DNA from: Mortierella sp. BCC40632
Taxonomy: Eukaryota > Mortierellomycota > Mortierellomycetes > Mortierellales > Mortierellaceae
Direction of reading: 5' to 3'
Assembly: GCA_011634665.1 (NCBI GenBank)
Contig: WAEK01000011.1
Coordinates: 470,001-534,000, forward strand
Length of the DNA stretch: 64,000 nucleotides
Shown here: positions 36,543 to 51,641 of the stretch, piece by piece
Layout of the letters: every line of letters starts with the position of its first letter
Position numbering within the stretch: position 1 is the stretch's first letter
Translations under genes and position numbers: made by a program
The notes under the pieces: model-generated
The model's database searches: none
Seen by the model: the letters and a program-made list of their open reading frames with translations, nothing else
What the model was told of the DNA's origin: nothing

Positions 36543-39500
36543 TTAATCATCTTCATCCATCGTTGGAAGGTCTGAGGGCTTAACAAGACCTGGAATCCTC
36601 AATGCTGCTTCCCGCTCCATCTTGCGCTTCGCCTCCAATTCAGCTTCACGTTCATCCAAGAACAAATCGTTCTGCTCTGTTTCCGTCGCTCCAAACTCAG
36701 TCAACTGAATCAAAAAGTCGCGCAAGTGAAGCTTGAACTTGTTAGCATCCCTGTTGGTCTCAAACAACGCCAGCGTAAATGTCCGGACTTGAGCTCTATT
36801 AACCGCCACATCAAAAGTGAAGAAGAAAAAAGACATTGTTAGAGCTATTGTCATATTCATAGTATCATTGAATCCAATCCTCATTCTACACAATGATCTT
36901 CCTGAGTCAGATAAACGTCTTGTTCAACTTACGGCTGCAGATGTGGGAAAGCGTTCTGGAGAAGGTTGATCATGTACTCCTTTAAGAATTTCACGTTGGT
37001 CATTTCAGGATCCTGAACCTGTTGTGCATTAAACAACGGTGCCTGGACGGCCCCTGTCTCGACAAGGAAGAACATACGTGCGAGCAACTGACTCTGCAAT
37101 TTGAAGCCTATTATTGAATCAGTTCATAGATAAGTTTGTGTTTAGTCAAACAATCCACAATACATCATATTTCGCCCAGAGCACCATTCATTCATTGCAC
37201 AATAGAAAATAGAAAGAAAGAAAGAAAAAAAAAAGGTGTCACAAACTGCTCACTTACCACTCTTGTGGTTGTTATCCGTAAGAACAAAGAAAATGTCGTT
37301 CAAGAGATTCAGGAAGTAAGCCTGGTAAAAGATGTTGGCGGTCACGGAATCGCTCGAGGCAAAGTTGTTGATAATATCCAGGCAAATGCTAAGTCCCATG
37401 TCTGCAATATCACGCATCGTGTGCTTGAACGCCCAGACAACACTGTCCATGACCAGGCGAAGCTGTGCTGGTGGGAGCTTGAGAAGGGCTATAAAAACAC
37501 ATTGAGAATCAAAATACCACATTGTCAGCGTTTCTCAACCTATCATGATTGAAATTACACTTTGCATTATTGCGCGTATTACGTACCAGGGAAGCAGCAT
37601 TGGCTGATAGACCTCACAAGTTTGAAGAAACCAACACGGTGATCTGGGTACTCGGCAAAGTCCTTGTTGATCATGGACAAAGTCACATCGAATACTGACT
37701 CGAGGATAGCGGGAATCTTGTCATTCAATAGTGACTAGTAGAAAACCACCAAAGGATAAAAGTCGATTCGTTAGATCAAAAGACATTCCCAGGAAAAGGG
37801 GGCTCATGGTTTGATTTGCATCATGTGGTTAAAAAAAAGAAAAGAAAAGAAAAAAATAGGCACTTACTCCAAGTCGGGAAATAATAGTGCTCATAACACT
37901 CAACACCTCGGCATCACGAGCAGCCTCAACATTGCGCTGGTAATCTCCTAGTACAGCCTCGAGGACTCCAGGGATAACCTTCTGTGCTACTTCTGTCAAA
38001 TCATCTGCCTTGCTCACGTAGGTCTCAATTAACTTGAGAACCTCCTTCTTCACTGTCCTCATCTGGCGGACACGGGGCGTACGCAATGCCACTGGACCTT
38101 GCTTCACAACACTCTCCGAGATCAACTGGCTGATAGCCTTGTATACTGCCAGAAGATCGAGATAGATGCGACCGAGCTGCGAGAAGTATCCAGGTCCAAT
38201 GGATCCACATGCTGCAACATTAGTCTTGAGTACACTTGCGAGCACCTTGAGGTTCTCAGTGTTGTCCAAGTTTTCGAGGCTGGCATTCGCCTGCTGCATA
38301 ATGTTGTCCCACTATAGTATAATTTAGATGGTGGAGCATGAGCTGATCAGATAAAAAATGGAAACAGAAATACAAGAGTATAAAAATGATACTGTGCAGT
38401 GCTCAAACATGAAGTTTGATGAAACTTACATATTGGTTAGGGGTTTGCATTGCCTTGGCAATCAAGCGCTCCTGAGCAGCACGGTTTGGATGGGCAGAGA
38501 TCATGTATCCAATAGCCTCATAAAATGTGTGAATCTAAATAAAAGTATGTATTAGCGCAAGTAAAAACCATGAAGGCGTTAGATTCTATATTTTTGACAC
38601 TTCGTAATTTGGAAACAATGCTTCAAGCACAGCGCATACCTGGGCCGGTGTAAGGTCACTTGTGATCCTGTCCAGAGTGTTGAGAATCTCGTCAATAAAG
38701 GGCATCACCTCCTGCGACTGCTGCAACACGAAATGACGTCTACACTTTTGCGAGATCTTGATGAACGTGTCACAAGCCATGTCCTGAACACCATCGTGCG
38801 TCTCGTGCATGAATTCGAACAGTTTGTTGACGACCGTCTTGAGGAACTTCCAGTGTGCCTTCAGGAAACGAGGATATTGTCCTACAATGTACATAATGTT
38901 GGATGCGACGACAGCCTTGTTGTCCTTGCCTCTCTTCATTTCACAGAGACCAAGGAGCTCCTTGATAACAGTGACCAAGAACTTCTTTTCCGTATCTTCA
39001 TCTAATACAACAATGGTGCATATTATTGTTTAGAATGATGCGGGACCCGTGCCTATTAACAAAATGGAAGCGATTTTCATGCATGACTCTGAGAGTGCGT
39101 CTACAACTTACTCATTGCACCAGAAATAGATCCGATGGCCCAGCAGAGCTGGTTAAGGTTGGCCCACGACCACTCCGAGCCATCAACCTGCTTCATCAAC
39201 TTGTCCGACATGATTGCCTCGGTGTTGGCGCAGTCCAAATGGGTCAAGTAAACGAGAACCTCACGCATACTCTTGTACAAGGTAATAGTGTCGCTCTCCT
39301 TCATCACCTCACGCACAATCTCTCCTTCATCGTTCTCAACAATCAAGACCTAATGCACGAAGGGTGGAGAGGGGAGGGGAGGGGAGGAATGACAGATTAT
39401 TTAGAATATTTTTTTAGAAAGGATGACGGAAGACATATCACATTTGCGAATCACCTGGCAGGGCTCGATATTTTACCTCCTCTGGCTTGACCATATGCTC

Positions 39501-40866
39501 GATCATGACCACTCGCAGGCGAGATAGAGTGTCTGCATACAGGTTTTTGCGAAGTGCTGGGTTATTGTTCTGGCCCATTCCTGCACCAAGGTTCAATAAT
39601 GGCAACTCAATCACTGGGAGCTGCTGCATCTCCTCGTACAACTCTGCCACCAACTTTGTCCAGTATTCCAAGCAGATCTTGAAGATTTCCCTCTCATCCA
39701 CCTCGGAGATCTTAAGTAGGTACTGATGGGCAGCCAAAAGGACTTCTCTGTTCTGAGGGTTCTCAACCAACTATTTGGTAATATATATAATAAAGTAGGG
39801 TTATATTAGTAAACATGGATTCTAACAAGGGTCCAGAGTATGAGTTGGACCAGCAACAGGCATATTGACTTGCCTTCAGATGAACGCCAAGGAACCCAGT
39901 CAAGAACAGTGCAAGATTCTGAATGTACTGCTGCTCGTCATCGTTTGCATTCTCATAGAGTTTGGCGATGTCTACAAGAAAATAGAAAAAAACGTGTGAA
40001 CGAGAATGTTCGTTGAATGAGTAAAGTCCACTCGAGTAGCACAACACAGAAGAAAGGAAGAGGTCGATCTTCAACTCCTGTTCATCCCATTCGGTCCACT
40101 GGCACTTACTTGCACGGATGTTGATGGTCTTGGCAACAGAGGTCATGACCATATTGAAGAGTACGACAAACTTTTCATTGTAATCCGTAGTGACTGACAA
40201 GCTTCCGATCTCTGTAAGGCAACGCAGAGTAACATTGCGGAACTGTGGGAACGTCCAAGAAAAAAAAAAAGCATGTAGCATAAATGAAGTATAGTGGGTT
40301 AGAAATCAAAGAAGTCCACATTCGAAAGAGACAATTCACTCCTCTCTCTTTCTCAACCGAGATTCAATCCTGTCCACATACCCTTGTGCGAAGGTTTTCA
40401 ACAATGTTGGTCTCAAAGATGTATCCAAGAGGGATCCAGTTCAAGAAGCGAAGAAGCGTGTGAAGAGTCGCCTTGATTAAACTTGGCTTATTGGCTTTCT
40501 CCAAGACCTCACTGCATAGCTGAAAGATCTCTGAGAACTCGCCGCACATCGAGTTCTTTAGGTTTTTCGTCTTGACCTGAGTCATCTGCTCCGCAGAGAA
40601 ATCGAAAATCTCCTCGCTATGTTAAAGGATGTGGTCCGGGTCATTACAGGAATGAATATGTTAATCTTGGTATTTATCCGTTATTACTGTCCCTATGCAT
40701 GTCTGATCCCTTTTTTTTTTTTCTTGGCCAATACAAAACCTCAGGAGCTTCAAGATGACCATGTTGTTTTCGCAAAGCGAGAGATTGGACTTGCTCGAGG
40801 TAACAATCTCGGGAATAAAGTTTGGCCAGGCATGTGGCCACTCCTGCTTCAGGATCTATTAAACAG

Positions 40867-40898
<32 letters not shown>

Positions 40899-42341
40899 GT
40901 TGCCGAGCCGAGTGGTGAGTACCATATGATGGAGAGGATGCCTGTTCCAATGGACAAACATCTGAATGAACATTGCCCTGGTAATGCTGTAAAGTCGTGT
41001 CCGTAGTTTTGAGAGACCGTACCTGAACCAAGACCATGTTGAGTTTGTTGATCAATGTCTTCTCACGAGTAAGACTAGCCTCGTTGGAAGACAAGCTGAC
41101 GATCAGGCCAACAACATAGTTACGGATACCTATTTATCCAAAGAAAAAAGAACACGCCTGAGTCAATATGGAAATAGTGCTGTCATGATGTAGAGTGCAT
41201 AATCCTAATGTGGAGAGCCACATGTGAAGGTATGATCGAAACCCCTCTGACTTGCCTTGACACTGTTCCTGAGGCAACAGCTTCCACCGTGTTTGAACAA
41301 GCTTTTCCAGAATAGCAAGGCCAAGGAACTAACGTCCGGCCAACATCAAGCAAAATAGATATGATAGACAAAACGCGTCGTAGTTTGGAGGTTAGAAAAA
41401 GTGAGTCCACTAAATTATATCATTACCTTCCCGGGTATCCTTTTTTTTTTTTTTTTTTTTTTCCAAGGGTAATCCTCTTCTTCTTCCCGAGCAGAGGCCG
41501 AGGAAGTGGCGTTAATCCAACAACAGCAGCTCAAGCCAAATAGGTCTGTTCCGAATACCTTTGTTTGAGACACCTTGGACTTTTCGAGAATGGCATCCAC
41601 GCGCCTCCATGATTCGGGATGCTCCTGGAACTGGGTCAGGACCTGCTGTGCAAGCTTGTGCTATTCAATCCAACAAAGGGAGAGCGAGAGAGAGGGAAAG
41701 AATATAAAGGACAAGAGAGGCGTCAATGGTCTGCAAGGAGTATTGGAAGTAGGGTCGACGCCATGACTGTTCGAACTCCTGTGCTTCCTGCCGCTTCATT
41801 TCGATCAGGTCGAGAAGACAGATGAGGCTGATCCCTCTTTTTTTTTTTTTTTTTTTTTTTCTCACACACTATCTTTTTAGTCCCTTCTTTTTTTCTTTTT
41901 TTTCTGCTGTGTCCCACAAGTTGGCTAGTCCATGCTGAGTCCTGGAAGAGAAGCGATCGCCACAGCCAATTCTTTTTTTGGGCTGAAGCTAAGATCCAGC
42001 GGGATGTAGGAATAGGGATTCCTTTTTCTCTTTTCTTTTTTTTTTTTTTTTTTTTCATCCTTGACTTACATCATCGCCAGCGCCTGCATAGAACGCCTGC
42101 ACTACACGATCCAGCAAGTCGACATCTAGCTCCCGGTTAAAGTCGAGAATGGCCTATAAGGAGATAAACATCACGGAGGCGGATCATGAGGACAATAAAT
42201 ACGAGGATATTAGCCACTGAAGCTTGACCATGAACAATATATTCGCCAAGTAGAAAATCGAAGCACCCCGTCCTCATGATGCTTTTCCCATGACCCATTA
42301 CGGATCGAGACCCTCTCGGTATCCATGGCCGAGATCGGGGG

Positions 42342-42376
<35 letters not shown>

Positions 42377-42550
42377 TCTGGCGGGCGTTTGGCTGGACGG
42401 GGCGCGTGGACAGAGAGGAGGAGAGGGGTGGGTCCAGACGGCCAATGACCACGAATGAGACGGAGGTGGGATACAGAAACAAAGTGTAAGAGGACAAGGA
42501 TGATGAAAGATCCGAGGAGAAGGAAGGGGCAAGGAGGGGCTTACCTCCAT
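36543..42550 (-). CDS. CRM1: Exportin-1 (CRM1), nuclear export receptor
   Basis: Karyopherin that exports leucine-rich NES cargo through the nuclear pore with RanGTP. Eighteen coding exons: 42550-42545, 42153-42070, 41660-41559, 41328-41256, 41129-41023, 40855-40740, 40616-40382, 40242-40110, 39971-39874, 39770-39477, 39349-39112, 39001-38640, 38534-38430, 38311-37868, 37734-37587, 37488-37258, 37107-36933, 36795-36543. They sum to 3204 nt (1067 aa), close to the family's usual ~1070-1080. The N terminus [17 protein letters not shown] resembles yeast Crm1. Signature blocks include [38 protein letters not shown] and [10 protein letters not shown]. Residue 515 (codon 38945-38943, context [14 protein letters not shown]) is cysteine, the position modified by leptomycin B in sensitive species. 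Introns after exons 4 and 9 begin with GC. The first coding exon holds only Met-Glu. Confidence 0.97.
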
Positions 42551-43739
42551 TGGCAGCAATTACTGATCCGTGGTCGGGGGGGAGGAGAGAAGAGAAAAGG
42601 ATTGGACGAGTGAAGTGATGGGTCACTGGCCGATTTTTTTTTTTTTTGTTGTTTGTTCGGGAAATGGGCGGCCTGGGGACTGTCCGACGAGACACGCGTT
42701 CGATCCAAGAGCTTAAGAAAAAGAGCTGAGCAGAGTAGGGCGAGAAGGAGTGTAAGGACGGCGAGCAGGGTGAATGGACGAGACGAAGAGCGAAGGGACG
42801 GCGAGCAAAGAGAGGAGAGAAGAGGAGAAGAGAGAGGAGAGAAGAGAGAGAGAAAGGAAGAGAAAGAGAGAAGAAAGTGAAAGATAAAAAAGAGCGGACA
42901 AGTAATAGTAATGGACGGGACGGAGAGGGGAGGAAGAACGCACCAAACGAGGCCCAAGGGCTATTGGGACTGCGAAATCACAGTCGTTCGCTCTTCTGTC
43001 GGCCGAAAGGACTGGGGGCTTCGGTCGGCGGTGAAGGTGACGATGCCGTGGATCCGAGGCTTTGGGTCAAGAGCTGGCGAGAGCAGGCCACTGGTGGAGG
43101 GGTGCCGGGAGGCCGGCAGTTGGTCCGCGGATGAAATGATATTCTTGGCAGAGCTCTGTTGACGGCCTTGTAAAGCTATTTTGCGTTTTCTTTTCTCTTT
43201 TCTTTTCTTTTTTCCTGCCTCGACCAAAGAGAAGAGAGAGACGGCCTGTCCCCGCCAGATTCCTGCAGAAAGATGAGTGACCTGCTGAGAAATCAAGATC
43301 CCCCTTCCCTGGCCCGGGAACTCGCCTTTGCCTTGCCCGATCACACACACACCACACAGACAAAACGACACGCACACTGCTGCTCTCGCTCCACATAAAA
43401 TGACGCCCAGTCCCCAACGCCCCCACAAATGGCATTGTCAGCCGTCCTATCCGCTGCGGCTCGAAGGGGCGTACCTGCGACCTGTCACTAAATGGAGTCA
43501 AGGATACGAAGATGAAGAAGAAAAGAGAAGAGAAACCGTCGGGCTTATCGAACCAGACAGGCGCATTTTATAAGTGGGGACTGAGTGGAGAGGGAGAAGT
43601 GATGATAGACATTTTTTTCCCTCTCTCCGTGCGGTAGAGGTGCACCACGACTCGTTTTGTGTATCCGAGCGAACGGGAAAAACGACGAACCTATTTTTCT
43701 TCTTTCCACTCTCGCCCGTCTTTCTCTTTGTCCTCTCTC

Positions 43740-43805
<66 letters not shown>

Positions 43806-44094
43806 CTCTCGTGCAGGATGTCCTTTTTTTACCCACTTGCGAGCCACATACCAGTCAACTCCTCTAGTCAACAATAACAACAAAAAAAAAAAAAAAAAAA
43901 ATTGGTGGCAATCCTTTTTTGACTTCGCCACTCGCCTTTTTTTTTTTTTTTTCTCTCATTTTTTCTCTCGTCTCTCTCTTTCTCTCTTTCATTCCTTCTT
44001 TCTTATTCTTTTTTTTTACCCTCCCATCTTACTCCTAATCTCACTTCTCACCACTACATCCTATCCTACTACTCTCCCTCCCTTCTCTCTCGAC
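42551..44094. other. Divergent intergenic region between exportin-1 and TPR-like gene
   Basis: 1.5 kb between two genes transcribed away from each other, so probably both promoters and untranslated exons. Contains poly-T at about 42637, GA-rich DNA at 42780-42880, a (CT)n array at 43744-43799, and A and T runs at 43881-43900 and 43939-43952. The CT-rich leader just before 44095 is typical of start regions in this window. No additional gene is supported. Confidence 0.6.
43744..43799. repeat. (CT)n microsatellite
   Basis: About 28 copies of the dinucleotide ct, uninterrupted, 300 bp upstream of the plus-strand gene at 44095. Confidence 0.95.
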
Positions 44095-46109
44095 ATGCGT
44101 GGTCGACTCCCTACTAGGGCAACTCCCCCTGCCCCACCTAGCTATGACATCAGCTCCGTCCTGGCTCCCGCGGGCACTCATCCCTGGCGCCCCCAGTCTG
44201 GTGAAGAACTCGACTTTGACAGCCTTGTAGTCAAGCACCAACGTGCTGTCCAAAGAGCCCTCTCGAGTTCCACTTCCACCATCACCCCTCACCGTCTGAG
44301 TGTCCGTGAGCAATCTGTTCTAGGGGACTTAGTCTCTGTTGTCCAGAAAGATATCCGGCAGCTGCAACGCGAACTCGGTAAAAGGGATTATCATTTGTTT
44401 TCCCAAACAGGAATGGACTTTTCCTAACCGACGGTGTACCTGTTTCTCGGCTTGTAGAGAAGAGAGTTTTTTTTTTTTTTTTTTTTTTGCTCACATTCTT
44501 TTATTCTATTTAATCTTACTCTGTATTAAATAGTCAGGGCAGGACGACCTCCGGATGAACGCGACCAAGACTGGGACCCGCCTCTTGACTGGGATGACGA
44601 CTTTACTAGTGAACTCATCCACAGCTGGGGTGAACCTGTGTCTCTTGAGGCAGATTTTTTCATACTCCGGTCCATGAGTATCTTTCAACTAGCTACATCG
44701 CAGACCGTGGCCGTGTTAGGACTTGCGCGTGTCCGGGACTACCTCAAGATGTCTTTGATGCTTGCTCAAAAGGGTCATGACCACCTTCAGTCCGCCTTTG
44801 GCCACGACAACACCAACGCCATCAACACGTGCTGGAGATTCCCAATCTTGATCAGCCGGATCTATCAACAGTTGGTCCGTCCTTTTGCTCATCTTTATTT
44901 ATTTCTTTTTCTTCTTTCCTTCTTTCCTTCTTTCCTTCTTTCCTTCTTTCCTTCTTTCCTTCTTTCCCTCTTTCCTTCTTTCCTTCTTTCCTTCGTTCCC
45001 TCCTCCCAAAAAAAAAAAAAAAAAAAAAAAATCCCCCAACAACAGCGCTGCATAACACCAAAAGTTGCCCAACCATCTACTCATGTGTTCCTTTGTCTTG
45101 GAAATTAGGCCATTTGGACGATGAGCAGGATCAAGGCCCAAGAGGACCGAGCTGGAGTTGTCTCTGATATGTCGCTCGAGTACAAGACGGCACGGGAAAT
45201 GTCTTGCCGTGCCCTTCGAGCCTTTGAACAGGGCATTGTTCACTACCCAAACGTCGACCGACAGGGCGCCTATTCCGCTGCCAAAGCAGAGGAATACTCA
45301 CTCATGGCTCGCGTGGCTGAAATGTTGGCAGGACTCTTGAACGATCCCTCGACCAAACTAATGTGGACACAACATGCAGAGGGGCTTCTTCTTGAAGCCC
45401 TTAACGAAACACGCCCAGATGTAGACTCGGAGACGGCGAATGATCTTTTGCGTCGCGTCTCTAATCTTCACTTACAGTTTGCAGTTTGGATGTATCAACA
45501 ACAACATGAGCCCTTGGAGCCATATCCCAATGCAAACATTTGGTTCAAGGAAATGAGGTCGTCCTCTGTCGCTGGTAAGAAAAGAAAAGAAAAGAAAAGA
45601 AAAAAGGGGAGCTCGCTAACTTTTAACTAATTCATTTGCACAGCTTTGCCAAGCATTTTCCTCAGTTGAATGTTACTGAAAACTCGTCAATGCTGCGGAG
45701 GGTTGAGTAGCTCTTGAATATGCCAAGCAGGCCCTTAGTAGAACCGACAAAAATGATCTCTCTCCAAAATCATTCACAATGGTAGGAAGGTCATTCCGTT
45801 TCCTCCTCCTATTCTATTGCAGAGAAACATAAATGACTCGCTTGTTCAGACACAAACGGGGCTTTAAATCTCGCTCGCTAGATTATCGATAGCCTCTACA
45901 TGCTATCGCTTGTCTGTGTCTCAACCCACTTTATCCATGGCTTCAGTCGAGAAGCGGCCCAATGGGTTCGTTGTCTTCAAAGAACGTTTCCTTTTCACAA
46001 GGTCGAATACGGATATCTGTTAGCAGCTCAGGTTATGGAGAACAAGGACAAGGCCATGCAAGCCCTTGCAGAACATCGCAAGAACGCCCTTGACCCCAAC
46101 AACCAATAG
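44095..46109 (+). CDS. Helical TPR-like protein of unknown function, junction unresolved
   Basis: Exons 44095-44377, 44534-44874 and 45109-45574 join in frame. They encode a Pro/Ser-rich N terminus and a mostly helical body (SLEADFFILRSMSIFQLATS, RVRDYLKMSLMLAQKGHDHL, AKAEEYSLMARVAEMLAGLL, DLLRRVSNLHLQFAVWMYQQ). The pattern of paired amphipathic helices suggests TPR-like repeats; a distant SPO22/ZIP4 meiotic relationship is only a guess. The C-terminal exons continue as EYAKQALSRTDKNDLSPKSF to about 45780, then 45885-46109 (SREAAQWVRCLQRTF ... ALDPNNQ, stop). The link between 45574 and about 45710 is problematic. A strong acceptor at 45642 opens a coding-looking frame (FAKHFPQLNVTENSSMLRR) that runs into TAG one base out of phase with EYAKQAL. 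The simplest in-frame model uses gttgagtag as acceptor near 45709. It is convergent with the FG-GAP gene, with 146 bp between stops. Confidence 0.65.
44912..44994. repeat. (CTTTCCTT)n pyrimidine array in an intron
   Basis: Imperfect tandem repeat of cttcctttctttcc type, followed by a poly-A run at about 45008-45030. Both lie inside intron 2 of the TPR-like gene. Confidence 0.85.
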
Positions 46110-46255
46110 GCCTGCATGCTTGCATAGTTTCTTTTTGGATTTATTGCTTTTTTTTTTTTTTTTTTTTTTTTTTTTGTCAGCTCGTGGAGAAGAAGAAGAA
46201 AAACAAAAGAATATGAGAGGTCTGATCGGGTAGAAAAATAGTCAGAAGAGCGCTT

Positions 46256-48355
46256 CTACAAGGCATCAAAGTTGATGATATGCAAAGCCTTTTTCCTCTC
46301 CCTTTCGTCCTCGCGCTATTCCGCAGAGTAGATCAAAAGACAATCCAAAGATCAGTAAACAGCTTTCTTCCATGACAGAATATGATATTAGACTTTTTTT
46401 TTCTTTCTCTTTCTCTCTTACCTTCTCCATCCAATTGAGTCCGACAACTACACCAGTAAGGAGGACAATCGACGTGGCCATGACCACAAACACCCAGGGG
46501 ACATAGTCACCCGGTCGGATATACAATTCAAGAGTCCACTCATTCGGGCCTCCTGTCTTTTGCTCCTCTGGAGGTGGACTCGTTTCATTGCCTCCTCCTG
46601 CTGGTGGTGGTGGTGGAATAGAGTAATCCTCAGACTGGTAAGGGATAATGATCAGTTGTGAATTCGGAATCACACCCGAATAGGTCGTGAAATGTTCACG
46701 TTGATTCCTTGCTACACCCACAAACAACTCCTCTACATAGTTATTTGTCCGACCCAGTCCAAAGAGTGAATACGGCAATGAGAGTTTCATATAGGTAGAA
46801 GATGGATACTGAGCGACTTGATTCGCTCGCTTGTTGCCGACCGTATCCAGGACTGTGAACTTCAAGGTCGCTCCAGGGTAGTTGACTCCAAAAGGCCTTG
46901 CACCAGGCTTCTGAGGTTTAGAGTCAAGACCACACCAAGTTGGACAGACACCATTTGACGCAAGGGTTTTGAGGAAAAAGGCGTCATTAAAATAATTGTT
47001 GTGGATCATGGTAATGGCACGCCCTGCTGGACCCTGATCCTTTGTGCTCCGAAGAAGCATAATATCCACCGTGCCCTATTTAGACCAAATACAATTACAA
47101 CCCCAATCTTGTTAGTAACGAATTGACACCGTTGATTCGATTGCATAGTGAAAAAGAAAGACTCTCTTCAGGAGTTGCATTGAAGGACCTACATCCTCGT
47201 CGAGATCGATAAAGGCTGCAGCGCGGACATCTTGGACCGAGTTCAAAGCATCCGCTCCATCTGTCACCTTGACAAAGCTTCGTCTCTTGGCCGTCACTGC
47301 AGAAGGCAGGCAGGCATCATCTTCTACAGTGCAGAGCACTGATTGCAAAAGGGTGGCGCTGGATGGTCGGTTGTTATTTCCTGGAGTACCACTGACAACG
47401 AGTAGATCGGGATATCCATCCAGGTTATAGTCGCCTACATGAACTGAGATTGGCAGGCGACCCTTGAATGAGGGATCCGTCAAAAGGAGCTGCTGGACTT
47501 CTGGAAGCACCTTGTTCAGTGGGAACCGAACGAGAGCCTATAGAATGGGTAAGCATATAGATCCAAAAGGATATAGTTATGTGGTCAGATTAAAAGGCAC
47601 TCGACCACCTCAATTACTTTCCAGGAAAACGCATTCAATACCAGGCTCCAATAGAGTGAGAGATAAAAGTGCTTACGCCAGGGCTAGTGTTGTGTTCTGG
47701 ATCGACACTAAAGCTAAAGTGAGGGTCCGCCACACAGAGATTGGTGACCTGACGACAATCCTGCTGGTCCTTGGATGTGCACAGGGGAATCTGTTGATTA
47801 TAGTAGACATAAATCGAACACTGTCCATGATCACAAGCAGGCACGACAAAGTCTACGGCACCATCGCCATCGATATCAGCAAATGTCACTTGTCCTGCTC
47901 CTGCGGGGAGTAGTCCTGACACTGCAAATTCGAATCCCAGCTCCTTCTTGTTCACATAGACCACGTAGCTGTGCTGATCCTTGGCGGAGTCGTAGCAAGT
48001 TAAAAAGATATCTTTGTAACGTCGAATCATTATGGAAAAAGCAAAATAGAGAAAAAGAAAGAGAGAAAAAAAAAGTAGAGCATGAATATACGTTGTCTCA
48101 TGATTTGATAGCGCCAACTCTGGTTGTCTCGTAAAACATCCGTTTGCTTACCTGCCAAACAATCGCCGTTCAAGTCTACAAATGCGCTGGAGTGAGGATC
48201 TGAGAGAGTGCATGTAGGTCCTGCCTCTCCCGTAAAGTTCATTGGCGCCCTATCAAGTAGCAATTTCGTCCCCATAAAAAGAAAAAAAAAATCCAGTCCT
48301 GTCATTAGAGTAATGTTCGATTCATAGTCGACCTCGAATCCTTGAATTCTACCAG

Positions 48356-48388
<33 letters not shown>

Positions 48389-49372
48389 TAGACGGGGTGC
48401 GTGAAGCTGGTCAAACGTACATTTCAAAGATTTTTCCTGGATTCGATGGCGAATAAATGTTTTTCCAAACTGAGAGTTGACTTGTTCCTGCCTGATAACC
48501 TTCAAATGCATATCCCAGCAGATCTGTCTGTGTATCGCCATTGTAGTCGAATGTCAGTGGTTGGTGAGAAGTTGAAGAAGGCACCTGGATATAATCTGGC
48601 TCTAAAGATAGTCACGGTGCATGAGGAGTCGACACAAAAATGTCAGCCGTGGGTCCTCTCTCTCCTCCCTTACTTGTCAAAAACATAGTATATTCAGTGT
48701 GCCACGTGGCTCTTCCTGAAGCCCCTTACCCCATCCACTGTCAATATTGCCGAGATAAACACGCATCATTAGCTCGCCGTTCGGGTTGCGTGCTGGATCA
48801 GCTTGACCCATGACTAGCACGTCCAATCGACCATCCCTGTTGAAATCGCCAGGCACAATGTTGGTAATGATAAAGGGCTGTGGCGCTTGGGCAATGGCGA
48901 CAGTGGCTGTAGGCAATAAACTGAACGACCACGATGCTAATTTTTGGAGAGGGGGGTCAGGAGTGAAGATTATCGATGTCAGCCATTTCGTCATTCGTAG
49001 GAATCAGGCGCTCAAGTCCACGAGGCCATAGCTACGTTCTGAACATACCGTGGTCCCAGAGATAGATACTAAATGAAGTCTGGTCATCACTTAGTGCAAT
49101 AATATCCGTACTAGTTTGTCCAAGTTGGTCACAGCGAGATCAGTTAGTTGCCAAGCTAGCGAGATGTAGGAGGAGGCGACAGGACAGTGAAATGGACTAA
49201 TGACATACAACTTGTCGCCGTTAAAGTCTCCAAAGGCTGCAACGGTTCCCTTGATGTTACCGAGGCCGACATTGTCATCGACATTGTAGAGTCCACTGGT
49301 GGGGTACTTTCGTGCAAGGGCTGATCTGATGGCAAACGACAGTGCCAAGACTGTCGAACAGAGGAGCCTCAT
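46256..49372 (-). CDS. FG-GAP repeat type I membrane protein, ITFG1/TIP (linkin) family
   Basis: Integrin-alpha-like beta-propeller protein of the secretory pathway or cell surface; ITFG1 (T-cell immunomodulatory protein) is the animal homologue. Nine exons: 49372-49209, 49110-49049, 48936-48730, 48601-48421, 48249-48152, 48011-47677, 47537-47193, 47075-46422, 46315-46256; 2106 nt, 701 aa, all phases match. Seen: signal peptide MRLLCSTVLALSFAIRSALA; calcium-binding FG-GAP-type loops (GDFNGDKFTD, GDFNRDGRLDVLVMG, FDYNGDTQTDLLGY, FADIDGDGAVDFVVP, GDYNLDGYPDLLVVSG); Cys-rich middle; a membrane span VFVVMATSIVLLTGVVVGL; and a basic tail ending HIINFDAL. This resembles the conserved ITFG1 C-terminal motif ending FDA(M). 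Longer than human ITFG1 (about 612 aa). A GATA microsatellite lies in intron 4. Confidence 0.92.
48356..48388. repeat. (GATA)n microsatellite
   Basis: Eight tandem gata units inside intron 4 of the FG-GAP gene. Confidence 0.9.

Positions 49373-51641
<2,269 letters not shown>

Noticed and set aside
41415..41558. Open frame continuing past exportin-1 exon 3 ([15 protein letters not shown])
   Set aside because: It is intron read-through; the donor gtattc at 41558 joins in frame to [10 protein letters not shown], as in exportin-1 proteins.
43574..44094. Leu/Ser-rich frames through the CT array
   Set aside because: They are translations of ct repeats and pyrimidine runs in the promoter region of the gene at 44095.
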